From positions 365,781-429,780 of the forward strand of contig PHFE01000083.1 in the NCBI GenBank assembly GCA_002796755.1: a stretch of 64,000 nucleotides of DNA, written 5' to 3'. A program made the translations under genes and the position numbers. The stretch comes from Paracorniculantispora psalliotae (taxonomy: Eukaryota > Ascomycota > Sordariomycetes > Hypocreales > Cordycipitaceae). The notes beneath the pieces are model-generated. The model made no database searches, had not been told where the DNA came from, and was given only the letters and a program-made list of their open reading frames with translations. Shown piece after piece: positions 11,131 through 22,236 of this stretch; position 1 is the stretch's first letter, and the number at the start of each line of letters is the position of its first letter.

Positions 11131-12076
11131 ATGAGCAGTGCATACAAGCGAGAGCAGGCCCTCCAAAAGGTCGGGCCGCTCATCGAGCATACCTTGGAGC
11201 ACGGCTACGTTATCATCCCAAACGCCTTCACCAAGGACGAAATCGAAGAAGCCAAGCGGGAGCTGCGCCGTCTCGCGGAGCAGCCGACACCGCCCGGGCC
11301 CGCGAGCGCTGGCGGCCGCAATGCCTTTGAGGGGTACCGCACGAACCGCATCTACGCGCTGCTCAACAAGTCGCGTATCTTTGACAAGTTTCCGCTGCAC
11401 CCGGACGTGCTGGCGCTGAATGACTATTTTCTGGATGATGGGTTCCTGATGACGGCGTTTCACAGCATTGATATCCAGCCGAATGAGGACGCGCAGGCGC
11501 TGCATCACGATGATGCGTATATAAAGATTCCGCGCCCTCATCCTCCGTACGGCACGGTGAGTTACGATGCTACTGCAAATTATTTCCCGGCTTTTTTCCT
11601 TCTTTCATTTAATTACGCAGCACTCGGCTAATTCCAATATTCACCCCCTCCAGGCTGTCATGATCGCGCTGGACGAGTACACCGAAACCAACGGGTCGAC
11701 CGTCATCATCCCCGGCTCGCACAAATGGGACGGCGAGCAGTCGCCGTCCCGTGCCGCCGCCGTGCCCGTCGTCATGCCCGCGGGCAGCATCGTCTACTTT
11801 GTCGGGACGCTGTGGCACGGCGGTGGCGAGAACCGCAGCGCCGCGCCGCGGCAGGCGCTGACGGTACAGTACTGCATGTCGTGGATGCGGCAGCTCGAGA
11901 ACCAGCAGCTGGCGGTGGACTGGGAGCGGCTGGAGGAGATCCCGCCGCGGCTGGTCGAGATGATGGGGTATAAAGTCGGGAATCCGTTCTTGGGGTACGC
12001 GGACGGGAGGAGCCCGCGGACGAGGGTGACGCAGCTGCTGGAGAAGTGGAAGGCGCGAGAGCAGTCAAAGATTTGA
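11131..12076 (+). CDS. Phytanoyl-CoA dioxygenase (PhyH) family protein
   Basis: Exons 11131-11556 and 11654-12076 (intron GTGAGT...CTCCAG) give 282 residues. The first in-frame ATG is at 11131; an upstream TTG extension is not needed. It belongs to the Fe(II)/2-oxoglutarate-dependent PhyH fold. GYVIIPNAFTKDEIEEAK is the N-terminal strand-helix. ALHHDDAYIKI, near residue 127, supplies the HxD iron ligands. GTLWHGGGENRS, near residue 232, supplies the distal His, followed by an Arg in the PRQAL stretch for 2-oxoglutarate. ETNGSTVIIPGSHKW is the conserved strand before the distal motif. Proteins of this kind hydroxylate diverse small molecules, including secondary metabolites; no biosynthetic neighbours are present, so the substrate is unknown. 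Probably cytosolic. Confidence 0.88.
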
Positions 12077-12515
12077 CGACTATACGAGCTGAAACAGTAT
12101 TGCTATGTTTTGACTAATAGTATTTTATTCTGCACTTGCCTGTAAATACTTATACTTGAATGGAACATGACATGAAGAATGGCTATGCTACAGTGGCGGC
12201 TTACAGGAGTGTATGTCGCTTTGGCCCTGCGGTAACGTTTATTGGCAGTATTTTACTGCTATTTTTGCCATAGCTACTTTCTGCCATTTAAAGTTCCCCT
12301 TTTAGCTTGTTAACCTACTCTTTACTTAAGCGTTCGGTACTACGTGTTGCTCTATCTGTACCAGGTGTCTCTTGTTGTCCAACGCTGGCCCCACAGGAGC
12401 TCCAACCAGCAGCGCTTCGCAACTTTTCGTCAGGGACCATCCTCACATCTGCAACCTCCTTCAACACAACCAATTCCCACCCACACCCGATAAAACACCC
12501 TCTCCTACCACAATC
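12077..12515. other. Intergenic / 5' leader of AIM41
   Basis: About 440 bp. The frame of the next gene stays open back to 12372, but the leader is pyrimidine-rich and the family start is at 12516, so this stretch is treated as untranslated. Confidence 0.4.
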
Positions 12516-13127
12516 ATGTCGTTACGAATCGCCTCGATGGCTCTACGCGCCCGCGCCACGCCTACAATGCTTCGCAGCACCGCCTTCCGCACCCAACAAC
12601 GCACGAGCGTCCTCAACCGACTCTACTCCTCCTCCGCCGCCGACGACTTCACCCCGCCGCCGCTGCTGCAGAAGCTCAAGGGCGATTTGAAGACGGCAAT
12701 GCGCGCCAAGGACGCCAATCGCCTGTCGGTGCTGCGCAACATCATGGCGGCCAACCTCAACGCGTCCAAGACGGCGGCGCCCATCAAGACGGACGTGCAG
12801 CTGGTGGCGCTGATGCGCAAGATTGCCAAGGGCGCCGAGGACGCGGCCGCCGAGGCGAAAGCGGCGGGCCGACAGGATCTCATGGATAAGGAAGCTGCCC
12901 AGATTGCGATCCTCGACGAGTACATGCAGGGAAGCGGCGTGGCGACGCTCGGCGAAGCGGAGCTACGCGCGGCGGTGGACGCGGCGGTGCAGGAGGTCAA
13001 GGCGGCGGGTGCGCAGGGCAAGTCTATCATGGGCGATGCCATGAAGAAGCTGAATGAGGCGCTGGCGGGCAAGGACGTGGACAAGAAGTCGCTCTCGGAG
13101 ATGGTCAAGAAGGCTACATCGTCGTGA
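12516..13127 (+). CDS. AIM41: Aim41-like mitochondrial protein (YqeY/GatB-related)
   Basis: Single exon, 203 residues from the ATG at 12516. The first ~45 residues (MSLRIASMALRARATP..., Ser/Arg-rich, ending near RLYSSSA) form a mitochondrial presequence. The rest is the YqeY domain related to the tRNA-binding tail of the GatB amidotransferase: LLQKLKGDLKTAMRAKD, RLSVLRNIMAANLNASK, EAAQIAILDEYMQ and GKSIMGDAMKKLNEALAGK, ending VDKKSLSEMVKKA. Yeast Aim41 is a mitochondrial protein of poorly defined function. The domain assignment is firm; the role is not known. Confidence 0.9.
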   Translation: MSLRIASMALRARATPTMLRSTAFRTQQRTSVLNRLYSSSAADDFTPPPLLQKLKGDLKTAMRAKDANRLSVLRNIMAANLNASKTAAPIKTDVQLVALMRKIAKGAEDAAAEAKAAGRQDLMDKEAAQIAILDEYMQGSGVATLGEAELRAAVDAAVQEVKAAGAQGKSIMGDAMKKLNEALAGKDVDKKSLSEMVKKATSS

Positions 13128-13411
13128 GGATAGATGCGCGAACGACTGGAATTACGGATCCATGTGTACCATTATCTAGAAAAAAGCCTGTACTGTGTAT
13201 TATTTTATCACCACTTCATGTACAATATACGAGGCGCCGAGGCGCAATTAGATGCCCTTCTTTGGCAATACGGCATCGGCCTTGCGTCTCCGAACCGTGC
13301 CCCCACCTCAGCTGAGATATACTTGGTGACTCACGATGCGCGACTTGGTCTACACATTGCATCTGCGAAACAGCATAAACCCTCCAATCGAAATAAACGC
13401 AATCAAGCACG

Positions 13412-13862
13412 ATGGTCCGGCTGAACATTAGCGGAGGTTCCTCCTTTGAGGAGCAGATTGGCTATTGCCGCGCCGTGGTCCTCGATGACGGCTGGATCAC
13501 TGTCGCCGGTACTACTGGGTATTGCGATCGATTTCTATATAGTATTCCATCCTTGCTGACCATTGATTTCAAGATACAATTATGCGACGGGTGAGATCTC
13601 GGCCGATGTCGCGGAGCAAGCGGAGCAGACACTGCTCAACATTGACAAGGCACTCCAGGAGGCCGGCTCCTGCATGGGTGATGTCGTGCGCGTGCACTAC
13701 ATCTTGCCGGACCGCAACGACTTTCCGACGACGTGGCCGGTGCTGAAGAAATGGTTTGGCGACGTCCGCCCGGCAGCGACCATGATCCAGGCGGTGCTCA
13801 TGAAGGACGAGATGAAGATTGAGATTGAGGTCACGGCGAAGAAGGGGTGCAGCCAGAAGTAG
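13412..13862 (+). CDS. RidA / YjgF family protein
   Basis: Exons 13412-13518 and 13574-13862 give 131 residues; the splice joins AGTTG to YNYATGEIS in frame. RidA proteins are small trimeric enzymes; the classical members deaminate reactive enamine/imine intermediates, while some relatives do other hydrolytic reactions. Family features are AVVLDDGWITVAGTTG near residues 21-36, QTLLNIDKALQEAGSCMGDVVRVHYIL, then F...WPVLKKWFGDVRPAATMI and EIEVTAKK at the end. The classical catalytic Arg is expected near R in DVRPA-type motifs, which is present. It is convergent with the sulfur transporter, 55 bp apart. Confidence 0.87.
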
Positions 13863-13917
13863 TATACGAGGCGTGATATTAGATTTAGAGAGTAGATGGC
13901 GAGAACTGGGTATCTAG

Positions 13918-14964
13918 CTAATATACAAGACTGGCGACCACAAAGCCAGCCGCAAACGTTGTCGCAATCGTAATCAGGCTCGACGTGGACAGCAGCGAAA
14001 TACCACTGATGCCGTGCCCGGAGGTGCATCCGCCCGCCATGCGCGCGCCGACAACCATCAGCGCGCCGCCCAGGACAGCCACCGGCGGCGCCACTTCAAA
14101 AGGCGGCGCCTCGACAAGGGCCGGGAACAGTGTCGCGAGAGCCAAGGCGCCGAGGCCCGCCGAGACAGCAAACAGCACATTTGGGAAGCTCTTGGGCTTA
14201 CCCGACGCGTCGCCTGTCAGGGTCGCCCAAATCAGACCACCGAGCTCGCCGTACGAGCCCGAGATTCCAATCATGGATCCGCGCGTCGCAATCGACGCCA
14301 GCTGCGAGAGGCTGATGAGGAAGCCTCCGAGCGCGCCCGACATTTTCGTCCCCGGAAAGCGCGGCGTGTAGAGGGTGGTAACCACGATGACGGCCGCGAA
14401 CCCGGCTTCGTACAGCAACATGGTGGCGGGCTTCGAGAGGCCGAGGTACGCGTTGACGGTGACGGTCTCGGGCTTGCTGCCGGCGCGCGCGCGGCTGCGG
14501 GCGACGGCGCCGCTGAGCACGCCCGTCCAGAGCACGCCGCCCGCGACGGCGCCGGCGAGCGCGTAGAAGCCGGTGTGCACGCCGGCGGCCATTTGCGCAA
14601 AGAGCGTGCCGGGGCAGGACCCGGACAGGGCCATGCCGGCGCCGAGCAGCGCGCCGCCGACAATGTTGCCGTCGTAGGTGGCGAAGAGCCCGATGGGGGC
14701 CGACGCGCGCGGTGTGAGCTTGGCGTAGCCGGAGCGATCACTCACAGCATAATACGCGCTGCGAAGGGGAATCTATTAGTATCAATGCTCGGTGACAGAA
14801 GGGAATGTGAGGCGGGCGTACATGCTGGAGGCGGTGGCGGCGAGAAAAGCCTGCACCATGTGCCAGTTTTCAAACTTGAGCTGGGAAATGACGACGGCGG
14901 GGTTGTAGAAGCCGGCGGCAATCATGGCGGCGCCAAACGAGGCACCCGAGAGGACAGTGGCCAT
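13918..14964 (-). CDS. YeeE/YedE-type sulfur (thiosulfate) transporter
   Basis: Exons 14964-14822 and 14758-13918 give 327 residues. The first exon starts MATVLSGASFGAAM. The intron uses GTACGC, a TGATACTAATAG branch region and CGCAG, joining ATASSI to AYYAVSDRSG in frame. The protein is almost entirely hydrophobic with about nine to ten helices. It contains two YeeE-type repeats with conserved cysteines, GMALSGSCPGTL near residue 100 and MAGGCTSGHGISG near residue 295. The bacterial homologue TsuA imports thiosulfate through such cysteines, so uptake of thiosulfate or a related sulfur compound is the best guess. An inverted repeat, CGGGGACCA-N7-TGGTCCCCG, lies about 290 bp upstream and may be its control site. 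Confidence 0.88.
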
Positions 14965-15823
14965 GGTTATAAAGGATGCACAAGACACAGCTTGATATTT
15001 GGTTGCGTAGATGGAGATGTGAAGAATCAGAATGGCGGCGCAGAAGCACGGCAGGCCATTGGAATGGAGTCACGACATTGGCAGGTAAATGACGCCAGTC
15101 GGCGATTGCAAAAAATGTCACTGCGCGAAAAAGGATAACATCGCCGACCTGAGATCGGTTTTGTGCACAATGGCTCTTGGAGAATTTACATGAGCCAATG
15201 GATTGCCCCGCGTCCGTGAAGAAGTTCCAACTTCGGCGATGTTTACATGCAGTGTCGGGGACCAGGCGAGTTGGTCCCCGGCGAACGGCATTACAGGGGC
15301 TACAGGGCATCAAGCCAGTGAAGGTACGAAGAGAGCCTGTTGTAATATTACAGACATTCATTGGCTGGTAATTTCTGTATTTCTGATTGATTGACTAGCA
15401 CAGAGCTGTAATACCAACACAAACATGACTCGCCTTATCATTATTAATCCAGTCCGTCCATCCGCTCATCCGTCGATGTTCGCCGTCTCCAACATGGAGC
15501 CCGGAGCCCACAGTCCCACGCATAATAACCCCAGACGATGGAAATACCACGCACAACGTGGCGCTCGTTCTCAAAATAGCAATTGAGAGCCTGGTTTCAG
15601 AGATTTTTATTATTAAAAAACCCCCATAAATCGTGATGTTCTATACATTGCCTCCCAGATCGCCGGCCTGCTAGCCGAGGTAGCCTCCCCGCGACGTGGG
15701 GCCACCCTCTGTCATAGCCGCAACGTCATGTAGCTTCCCAGCTATATATCTTCACGTCTACCCCAGACTCGAGCTTCTGGATTCTTCATAATATACCCAT
15801 TATACGAATTGACATCTCACAAC
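14965..15823. other. Divergent intergenic region
   Basis: About 860 bp between the divergent sulfur transporter and the reductase gene. It contains one perfect 9-bp inverted repeat (15256-15280, listed separately). The plus-strand frame reaching 15138 is an antisense shadow of the transporter. Confidence 0.4.
15256..15280. promoter_or_regulatory. Perfect 9-bp inverted repeat, possible zinc-cluster regulator site
   Basis: CGGGGACCA at 15256-15264 and TGGTCCCCG at 15272-15280 are exact reverse complements separated by 7 bp. The outer CGG...CCG arrangement is the kind of site bound by dimeric Zn2Cys6 regulators. It sits about 290 bp upstream of the sulfur transporter start and about 540 bp upstream of the reductase start. 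Binding is inferred only. Confidence 0.35.
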
Positions 15824-17023
15824 ATGCCTCGCTCACTTCAACTCGTCAAGGTCGAAGGCGCCAAGCCAGGCAAGGTCTACTGCCCGTACGCAAGTTCCCC
15901 GCCACTGTTTCGCCCCCGCCATGACAACATCTCTACCACTTTCTCCCATTGCAAAAAAAATACATATATCTAACCGCGCGATGAGCTATCTAGCCTCCAG
16001 ATCAAGCAGGTTCCCAAGCCGACCCCCGGCCCCAATGAAGTCCTCGTGCGCATGACGGCCGCCGCCATCAACCATCGCGACCTCTTCGTCCGCCAGCACC
16101 TCTACCCCAACATTGACCACGACAAGCCCATGCTCGCCGACGGCTGCGGCGTCGTCGTCGAAGTCGGCTCCAGTGTGGCCAACCCGGAACGCCTTCTCAA
16201 CAAGCCCGTCATCCTCACACCCTCCCGTGGCTGGGAGTCCGACCCCCAAGGGCCCGAGGACCCCGCCAAGTTTGTCATCTGCGGCAGCCAGCAGCCGACC
16301 GACGCGGGCTGCGCGACCGACTACATCACGGCACCCGCGACGGAAGTAGAGCTGATGCCGCCGCACATGAATCCCGTGGAGGCGGCCGCGCTGCCGCTCG
16401 TCGGGCTTACGGGCTGGCGCGCGCTCGTGACCAAGGCCGGCATCGACGGGTCGGGCAAGAACGTGCTCATCACGGGTATCGGCGGCGGCGTCGCGCTGCA
16501 GGTGCTGCAGTTTGTCGTCGCCATGGGCAGCAACGCGTACGTGACGTCGGGCGATCAGGCCAAGATTGACAAGGCGGTGGCGATGGGCGCCAAGGGCGGC
16601 GTCATTTACAAAGAGGAACGCTGGGGCAGCAAGCTCAAGAAGACGCTGCTGCCAAAGGACAGGCCGTACCTGGATGCCGTGATTGACGGCGCGGGCGGCG
16701 CGGTCATCAACGAGACGGCGTCGGTGCTGCGCCACGGCGGCATCATTGCGCAGTACGGCATGACGGTCAGCCCCAAGATGGACTGGCTGATGAAGGCGGT
16801 ACTCGCCAACATTGACCTGCGCGGCAGCACCATGGGCTCGCGCAAGGAGTTTAGCGACATGGTCGCCTTTGTGAATAAGCACAAGATCAAGCCCGTCATC
16901 AGCCAGTCGATCCGCGGCCTGAGCAACCTCGACCAGATTAACGGTCTGTTCGATATCATGGCGGCCGGCAGCCAGTTTGGAAAGCTCGTGATTGAGATTG
17001 AGGACGAGACGGCCAAGTTGTAA
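15824..17023 (+). CDS. Zinc-independent medium-chain alcohol dehydrogenase/reductase
   Basis: Exons 15824-15885 and 15994-17023 give 363 residues. The acceptor at 15991-15993 is required to keep frame and yields YCPLQIKQVPKPTPGPNEVLVR. It belongs to the quinone oxidoreductase-like branch of the medium-chain dehydrogenase superfamily: a GroES-like N-terminal domain (VLVRMTAAAINHRDLFVRQH), then a Rossmann domain with VLITGIGGGVALQVLQ (NADPH-binding loop) near residue 165. The zinc-ligand GHE motif of classical ADHs is replaced by ADGCGVVVEVG, and no structural four-cysteine lobe is present, so it should not need zinc. It may reduce quinones, enones or short aldehydes. It is convergent with KRR1. 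Confidence 0.88.
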
Positions 17024-17401
17024 GATTTTCTCTTTTTTCGAGTAACACTGCGCATACTTAGTCTGCTGACAACTGCATGACGAATTGGAGGAATAGCTAG
17101 TTGAATAGCGTGCGCTCCCCATATACGAAAATAATGAAATAAACTGATACAATAAGACCCCGTTGATAACTGCTGATGGCAGTGACAATGCGGAAAATAG
17201 ATGCCTGTTTTGCCATCAGCTACACAACTTGCATATATAACGACAAGAAAACATACTCTACGTTAGATCTAAATGGACCAGGTGATGGCAACATGTATAA
17301 TGTATAATATACTAGAAACGCTGTTCATAACGTACAATATGCAAACCAGAAAACGCCCCAAATGAAACAACAATTCCAACTTTTCCGTGCCCAACCTCTG
17401 C
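17024..17401. other. Convergent 3' intergenic region
   Basis: About 380 bp between the ends of the reductase and KRR1 genes, AT-rich, holding both terminator regions. No gene or repeat seen. Confidence 0.35.
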
Positions 17402-18364
17402 TTACTCGGCCTTCTTTCTCTTCTTCTTGGGCCGCTCCCCTTCCTCGGGCGGCACAAACTCCGACTCGCGCTCCTTGGCCTTTTCCACCTTGCGCTGCTT
17501 CTGCTTCTCCAGGCGCTCCGTGCGGGCCGCCTGTTGCTTGGCCTCCTTGCCGAGAAAGTACTCGCCGCTCTCGATCTGCTTGTCGACCTTGCTCTTCTCG
17601 GGCGCGGGCGGGAAGGGCGTGTAGGCCTTCTTGGCCTTGTCGGTGACGTTGTACGGCGTGCGGCGCTTGCTGAGCGTCTTGCGCTTAAAGTTGGGCAGGA
17701 AGCGGTCCCAGCTTTCGTTCTTGAGCTCAGGGTCCTTGGCGAGCTCGCGCTTGATCATGAGCTCCTTGATGTGGTAGATGGGGTGGATGTTGGCCATGCA
17801 GTCCTCGACGACGCGGCGCACCTCCTTGAGACCCTTGTAGGGGCCCATGACGGAGACGGTGTTGCCGTGCACCATGATGTACGTCTCCGTCAACAGCTCC
17901 AGCGCCTTGAGCGTTGAGCCGTCTGGGCCGAGGATGCGCTGGCGGCGCTTGACGAAGCGGTCCTTGCTGCCGACGAGGTTGCGGATCTTGATGACGTCGC
18001 AGGCGACGCCGTCCTCGAGAATCTTGACCGCCTGCGGGGCGGGCACGCTGCGCGCCAGCAGCTTGATGAGGTCGCGCGCGTTGAGGATGGCGGCGGGGTC
18101 AAAGGTCTTGCGTGTCGTCTTGACCATCATCGAACCCTCGACCAAATCCAGGGTGCAGGCGATGCCGGTGCGCTCGAGCGCCTTGGTGATGAGAGGCCAC
18201 GCTTCCTTGAGGTAGACTTCGCGGTACTTGGGGAAGAGCGTCATGAAGGACGACTCCTCGGCAAAGGTGCCGCCGACATTGTCCTCAGGCTTGAACTGTT
18301 CAATCTTCCATTTATCAATGTCGTCCGTGTCCCACGGCTTTTCTGTGTTGTGTGTCGACGGCAT
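17402..18364 (-). CDS. KRR1: KRR1, small-subunit processome KH-domain protein
   Basis: Single exon, 320 residues, starting MPSTHNTEKPWDTDDID at 18364. The longer frame to 18481 is not family-like. KRR1 is an essential nucleolar factor for 18S rRNA maturation and 40S assembly. The N-terminal block KWKIEQFKPEDN...ESSFMTLFPKYREVYLKEAWP is diagnostic. KH-like domains follow, with CTLDLVEGSMMVKTTRKTFDP and GSKDRFVKRRQRILGPDGST, and the KELMIKRELAKDPELKNESW segment. The C-terminus is a basic tail (RPKKKRKKAE) consistent with nucleolar targeting. Length matches the family. Confidence 0.96.
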   Translation of the reverse strand: MPSTHNTEKPWDTDDIDKWKIEQFKPEDNVGGTFAEESSFMTLFPKYREVYLKEAWPLITKALERTGIACTLDLVEGSMMVKTTRKTFDPAAILNARDLIKLLARSVPAPQAVKILEDGVACDVIKIRNLVGSKDRFVKRRQRILGPDGSTLKALELLTETYIMVHGNTVSVMGPYKGLKEVRRVVEDCMANIHPIYHIKELMIKRELAKDPELKNESWDRFLPNFKRKTLSKRRTPYNVTDKAKKAYTPFPPAPEKSKVDKQIESGEYFLGKEAKQQAARTERLEKQKQRKVEKAKERESEFVPPEEGERPKKKRKKAE

Positions 18365-18963
18365 CGTGGCGGTTGCGTCGGGGTATGTCGAGAGGCGGTT
18401 GAGAAATCTGCCGCTGCTCGCTCGTGTGAGGGCCAGAAAAGATTCATCGTTCTGCCACTTGCAAAAAAAGGCGGTGGCCATTTTTTGGTGGGGATTCCCG
18501 ATTGGGAAGTGGGTGGATTAGTCATCAGACGCCTGTGTAAGTTTGGCAAACATGACGAGCTGGACGGGAACTGGATGGTTAAAATTTATAAATTATCTTT
18601 GGATTTTTGCAGGTCAATTAATCAATGGCTGGTCTGAGACTCAAAGAGTCGCTCAATCTTGTTTATGCTTACTTACCACCTACCATGATACGGTCGCGTT
18701 GCTTGTTGAACTCGCTGACACAAACGCGCTGTGATCCTTGGAGGCCTTCTTTTTTTTTTCACGTTCCTAAAAGTCTGATAAAAACCTGACTGTTGGAATT
18801 TTTGCTCATATAACCAGGCCGACGGCATCTTAAGATCACAGCACCCCCTGAAGTGCCGGCGATCACAGCGAGGAACAAAGCAGCCAGCCGTAGCGCCACC
18901 CTATAGCACCGGGAAGCTATTTAACACAGTCATACGTCACGACTAACTGACTCAATGACACTA
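18365..18963. other. Intergenic, no supported gene
   Basis: About 600 bp upstream of KRR1 and downstream of the 2EXR gene. It contains a T-run (18749-18759) and otherwise nothing recognisable. Confidence 0.35.
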
Positions 18964-20223
18964 TCAATCATATAAAGGTAATGAATTGCACCAGTGACCT
19001 GAGGTTCGCCCATGAGGATATACCATGATCTCTAATTCTTCATCAGTCTCGATTTGACAGCTCCTGGTGCAGTATGCAAACCAAATCTTCGGTCTGAGCT
19101 TGGGTAACAGCGCCATTTCCCGAAGAACCCACGGGTGGCTGGCATCGAATTGCCTCGGTCTGTCATGGCCGAGGATTGTGTCGATAGTTTCAATTAAAGG
19201 AATGTCACTTGTTGACTCGTCAAAAACCTGATTTGGGTTGCCGTAGATAACACTGTTCATATTGCATTCCTGGTCGAACAGCCATTTGCGCATCAATAGT
19301 CTCCACTGCACGATGGCATGCCATCTGTCGACTCGATAACGAAACTCGTGGGATTGAACAGTATCAAATATCCTGACAAGGTCATCTCGTTCCTTGTTTT
19401 TGGGATCCATGTTGAACAAGACGCGATACTTGTCAATAGTAACATCATCATCGCAGTCAACCAACTGGGAGGGTTCGTCCGCAATTGCCCCAAACAGACC
19501 AGAAGCAAGTATATCGGATTTCTTTGCGTGTATGTAGATTGTTTCCATGACTACATCTGCATCAATCGCGCCACTAAAGCTTTCATTCTCCCCACTATGT
19601 AAGGTCTTGCGACCGTTATCCAGCAGGTATGTGGTTGTATCATTGTCCTGCGCACATAGGTCAACGCCAAGGTCAGGTCCCTCCTCGGCCGTAAAGTTAC
19701 AGAATAGACTCGCGAGCAGCGCGATTGGAGCACCGGGATGGTGCAGCCGCTGCGCTTCAAAAAACTCGGCTGAGCAATCGATGCCGCGGCGGAACTTGCA
19801 GTCCGAGTCGCTCATGAGCCAGCCGTACAGCACTGTGTCGAGGGTCCTCTGCACCCACGCCTGGCTAAGCGACACCGAGTCTGCGCGCTCGATCCCGCCC
19901 CAGCGAAAGGCAACGTCGCGGGCCTCACTGCACACGGTCGCGATCAAGGGCGGCGCGCACGCCTCCTGTTCCTTGCTGGCGCGCGTCGGCCAGCACTGCT
20001 GTACGGCGTTGCGGTCGACAAACCAGGCCGGTGCCCAAAGAGGATTGGACAAAGGGACGACGCGGCGCGGGAGACAAAAGTACCATATCCTATCGCGGAT
20101 CTCCTTAGGTAGGTAGGTGAATTGTGGGAAATTCTGCGCAGGCCCCAGTGCAGCCATGGAAGAAGACTGTGTAGATGCAGGTACCGGCTGATTTCGGGCG
20201 CAGGGCTGCGCAGACTCACTCAT
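18964..20223 (-). CDS. 2EXR domain-containing protein
   Basis: Single exon, 419 residues from the first real ATG at 20223 (MSESAQPCARNQ); the open frame extends upstream only through a TTG. The 2EXR domain is clear at about residues 30-60: FPQFTYLPKEIRDRIWYFCL followed by PRRVVPL. A long region follows that is typical of lineage-specific fungal 2EXR proteins, with ICSEAR-like TVCSEARDVAF and YRVDRWHAIVQWRLLMRKW. The function of the family is unknown. The expanded 2EXR families in fungi vary between strains, and this gene lies at the border of the conserved core block. Confidence 0.8.
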   Translation of the reverse strand: MSESAQPCARNQPVPASTQSSSMAALGPAQNFPQFTYLPKEIRDRIWYFCLPRRVVPLSNPLWAPAWFVDRNAVQQCWPTRASKEQEACAPPLIATVCSEARDVAFRWGGIERADSVSLSQAWVQRTLDTVLYGWLMSDSDCKFRRGIDCSAEFFEAQRLHHPGAPIALLASLFCNFTAEEGPDLGVDLCAQDNDTTTYLLDNGRKTLHSGENESFSGAIDADVVMETIYIHAKKSDILASGLFGAIADEPSQLVDCDDDVTIDKYRVLFNMDPKNKERDDLVRIFDTVQSHEFRYRVDRWHAIVQWRLLMRKWLFDQECNMNSVIYGNPNQVFDESTSDIPLIETIDTILGHDRPRQFDASHPWVLREMALLPKLRPKIWFAYCTRSCQIETDEELEIMVYPHGRTSGHWCNSLPLYD

Positions 20224-22236
20224 GGCCAAGTTTGAGGGTTCGGAGGGCGAGTTTCCTATGAGCGTAGATTTATCATTAGTAACGCGTTGGAAAAAAGATC
20301 GGGCTGGTGTGCAAAATAAGGACAAGGCTGTGGCAGAGAGGGCAGCCTAGCGAAACGAGGAGGCAACTCGGCATCTTCCACAGGTTTGCACTGATAGCTT
20401 ATAATTTATGGAAATTATGATCATCATCATTATTCTGTACATAAAACTATTTCTCTCTTGCTCTTAAAAGTGTAATTCTTCTATTCCAGACAATAAACGA
20501 TATCGAGCACACACAACACCCGGGTTTTGGATCCTTCTCTAGGTTCAACCCACTCCCCGTATTTGAGCACAGTGAATACAGATTTGAGAGGTGCGCAACC
20601 AGCTCTCGACAGATCTAGTTTGGATTTCGCGAGCGACGTCATAACTTTCTGTGTAAGTGAATACGCGCCAAATTAAGGTCGCCCAGAATTTTGAAGACAC
20701 ACGAAATGGAAACGCTACTAATGTTACGGCTTAAAAGTTGCTGAACAATGTAATTGTTACCGCTCAGCACACCCATCACCCCACAGCGGGCGCAGTGTCC
20801 AGGCTCGCTCACCGACAGGATGAGCCCAGCCACCTTCCCGCCGAAAACACCACCAGAATTGCGTCTCTTTACGCCACGATCTTGTTAATCTTCGGATTCA
20901 TACAGGTGTGGTGTGGAGATATACCGCAAATTAATATTCAAAAATACAATTTTCAAAAGTACCACAAGCAAATGACAGACTGCCGCATAATTGCGACGTC
21001 TCCGCCAAACCTCGACCCGTGCCGTAAACGAACTTGACGGGGCAACTAGCGTCGGCGATTACAGGAACTTTACAAGGCTCGGTAAACACTATTTTTAGAT
21101 GGAACTATATGACACCCAGAGTTTGAGTATCTTCCGTCTACCGTCGATACTAAATTATGGAATTAAAACTATCACTAATTACCCTCCGCGCTGCGTTTAG
21201 ACTTATTAAACAACGCAATGCGCTGAAGCCAGCTTCAACCCCCAAATTTTGGCCACAGTTTTATTTGACCCCGAGCACTGTAAATAACTCCAAATAGGTG
21301 CATGATACGTATGAGACACTCGACAACACTGAGTTCCCACCATAAATTTGTAATTTTATATACCAAGATACATCGTATTAGACTTGCAATGGGCTCACTA
21401 GAAATCATATTGTACGAGAAAAACAAATACTACATGTAACAGCTCCCGAAGCCAGAAAAGCTGTGACGCAGGTAACGTCTACCTGCATGCAGCCACTGCG
21501 TAGCGTGGTCATAAATGGTCCGCATGCCGATGAGAACGCCTCATTCGATACCCTTAGCAGAACTTGGATAGCCAACAAAGGACGGCCAGTGGCGTTGCCT
21601 CGGTTTAGACGGATGCTGTATTGATGCTAGAGGCATGCATCAAAGTATCACCACTAAACAAATGACTGTAAGTGACGTCGCTCAGCGTAGCCATTATGAC
21701 GCTTGGCTGCAAAGTGCTCAAAAAAACCGGGAAAGTGGCTATGCCGGCCCTTGCATCCGTATCTATTCCGTTTGGTATCCTTGCGCCGCCGCTGGGCTGT
21801 GCTTTTAAAAAAGCAACACGGTCATCGCACGCTAGCGGCCCCGATACGAGCCTGGTATCCCCCGCCACAGACTCAGTCTCCGGCGGTCTACTTGTTGCCT
21901 CTTCCAGCCTTCCAAGCCCGTAAGGCTACGGCTGGGCTATTCCGAGCGGTTTGGCCCGCCCTCCACAGTGGAAGTAAACAAGGCTCGTTATACGAGCTTG
22001 ATGCCAACCACCCAACGACATATTAGTGCATGCAGCATGCGACCTACTGCAGGGCGTCGCACACACTAACGAGAGACATTGCCTCGCGAGAAGAATTATA
22101 AATACCATGAGGGGTCCTGACCAAGAAGTAAGAAAGACATCATACAACAGCATTCAATCATCTTCACTCGCTTCAATCAACTCTACAAAACTTCATCTTC
22201 ACCACCGTTTTAATACAACAAACCACATCCATCAAA
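20224..22236. other. Long intergenic region, no supported gene
   Basis: About 2 kb between the 2EXR gene and the secreted-protein gene. All ORFs are short (up to ~100 codons) and have no coding signature or family match that I recognise. The last 130 bp before the next ATG hold a probable transcribed leader, including a 21-nt motif at 22109-22129 that recurs at 23143-23163 (see findings). Confidence 0.4.

Noticed and set aside
14014..15138. 374-codon open frame on the plus strand
   Set aside because: Antisense to the sulfur transporter; Arg/Ala/Gly-rich low-complexity translation with no family features.
15986..17188. 400-codon open frame on the minus strand
   Set aside because: Antisense to the reductase gene; composition is that of a GC-bias shadow, and the sense strand gives a clear enzyme.
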